Below are positions 5,442 through 6,015 of a DNA stretch of 6,015 nt, piece after piece (within the stretch, counting starts at the first letter, position 1; every line of letters begins with the position of its first letter). The notes below the pieces were generated by a model that ran no database searches, was not told the DNA's origin, and worked only from the letters and a program-made list of their open reading frames with translations. Both the position numbers and the translations under genes were made by a program. The DNA is taken from contig DASVMX010000308.1 in the NCBI GenBank assembly GCA_036384215.1, forward strand, positions 1 to 6,015, read 5' to 3'. This stretch comes from Paraktedonobacter sp036384215. GTDB taxonomy: Bacteria > Chloroflexota > Ktedonobacteria > Ktedonobacterales > Ktedonobacteraceae.

Positions 5442-6015
5442 ATGCGCGATGAGGATGAAGGATATCCCAAACACCAGCCAGGACGAGGAGAGCGCAATCA
5501 CCACGATCCTTTTGAGATTCAAGATGAAGGGGAAGTGGAAGACCACCCGCGCCGTGGTCCAGTCCACCAGCGCGAGGCCGCGACGACCCCACAATTGCCC
5601 TCCGGGCACGCGAGCAAAGCCCTGATCATCGGCGTGATCCTGGGCATCCTTGTCTCCGCTCAGGGCGTCATTCTCACCCTGGTCAACACTGATATCTACA
5701 AAGAGGCTGCGAAATACGTCACCAGCACTATGCCACTGGGTCTGGCCAGTACGCTGGTTGGGATTTTCTTCATTGGCCTGGGCATCAGTGTGCTGATCTA
5801 TTTCATCGGCGGCATTATAATTGGCCGCGTCTCTGTTCACAGGCGCTGGTCCTTCATCGGCGGCTTCGTCGGCGCTGTAATCAGCTCGGCCATTGGAGCG
5901 GGACTCAAACTGATCCCCTCGTATCCCAACGCGGGTAACACTGGCTTTACCGGCGGCACGCTGGGCATGGGCGGCGGTTTCGCGGCCCTCTTGATCAGCG
6001 CCATTATTCTCGGCG
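5442..6015 (+). CDS. Unrecognised multi-spanning membrane protein, truncated by the window edge
   Basis: The ATG at 5442 follows AAAGGAG (5426-5432) by 9 bases and lies 14 bases after the signal peptidase stop. The frame is open to the end of the window (191 codons, no stop). Residues 1-58 are hydrophilic, rich in Asp, Glu, His, Arg and Pro, and probably cytoplasmic and disordered. Hydrophobic segments follow at about 59-82, 98-129, 138-158 and 170-191, rich in Gly, Ile, Leu and Ala, with a short basic loop VSVHRRW (130-136). I do not recognise the family and see no catalytic motif. The operon position suggests an envelope or membrane role, possibly related to export, but this is inference from context only. 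Confidence 0.8.
   Translation, partial: MRDEDEGYPKHQPGRGERNHHDPFEIQDEGEVEDHPRRGPVHQREAATTPQLPSGHASKALIIGVILGILVSAQGVILTLVNTDIYKEAAKYVTSTMPLGLASTLVGIFFIGLGISVLIYFIGGIIIGRVSVHRRWSFIGGFVGAVISSAIGAGLKLIPSYPNAGNTGFTGGTLGMGGGFAALLISAIILG

Noticed and set aside
5409..5840. 143-codon minus-strand frame at the right end
   Set aside because: It lies antisense to a membrane protein gene with a good ribosome site and typical hydrophobic segments; it is a shadow.

Overview
The window looks like a stretch of bacterial chromosome of moderate GC content. Its gene style (a large XRE-TPR regulator, strongly sigma-70-like promoters, a monoderm-type envelope toolkit, abundant palindromic repeats) fits a soil or compost Chloroflexota such as the Ktedonobacteria. 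That placement is an inference from gene content; there is no rRNA or other marker in the window.

Layout. Positions 1-381 hold no convincing gene. They carry a GC-rich hairpin, a tandem 57/59-base repeat with two hairpins per unit, and two copies of a small REP-like hairpin (GCGA, 6-3-6 stem-loop, GAGGAGTC). Positions 382-1746 (minus) encode a 454-residue XRE helix-turn-helix regulator with a TPR-like C-terminus. It has its own strong promoter, covered by a perfect palindrome that is a good candidate operator. The divergent spacer up to 2115 also contains a 78-base element with 33-base perfect inverted arms. Each arm contains the same REP-like core seen near position 1. Positions 2116-4023 (plus) encode a class B penicillin-binding protein with all three transpeptidase motifs and an unusual cysteine-rich insert. 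A 25-bp perfect hairpin separates it from a convergent two-CBS-domain protein (4088-4474, minus). A 410-base spacer then holds one promoter for the CBS gene and two for the next operon. That operon begins with a complete type I signal peptidase (4885-5427, TTG start) and continues, 14 bases later, into an unrecognised multi-spanning membrane protein cut by the right edge.

How it fits together. Two of the five genes act at the cell envelope: peptidoglycan cross-linking and signal-peptide removal. The membrane protein co-transcribed with the signal peptidase may be a third. The XRE and CBS proteins are cytoplasmic sensors or regulators. Nothing in the sequence shows that they control the envelope genes, apart from the shared divergent promoter region between the XRE and penicillin-binding protein genes. 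No phage, plasmid, CRISPR or complete insertion-sequence gene is present. The most unusual content is the palindromic repeat family flanking the regulator, the paired-hairpin tandem repeat, and the cysteine pattern in the penicillin-binding protein.
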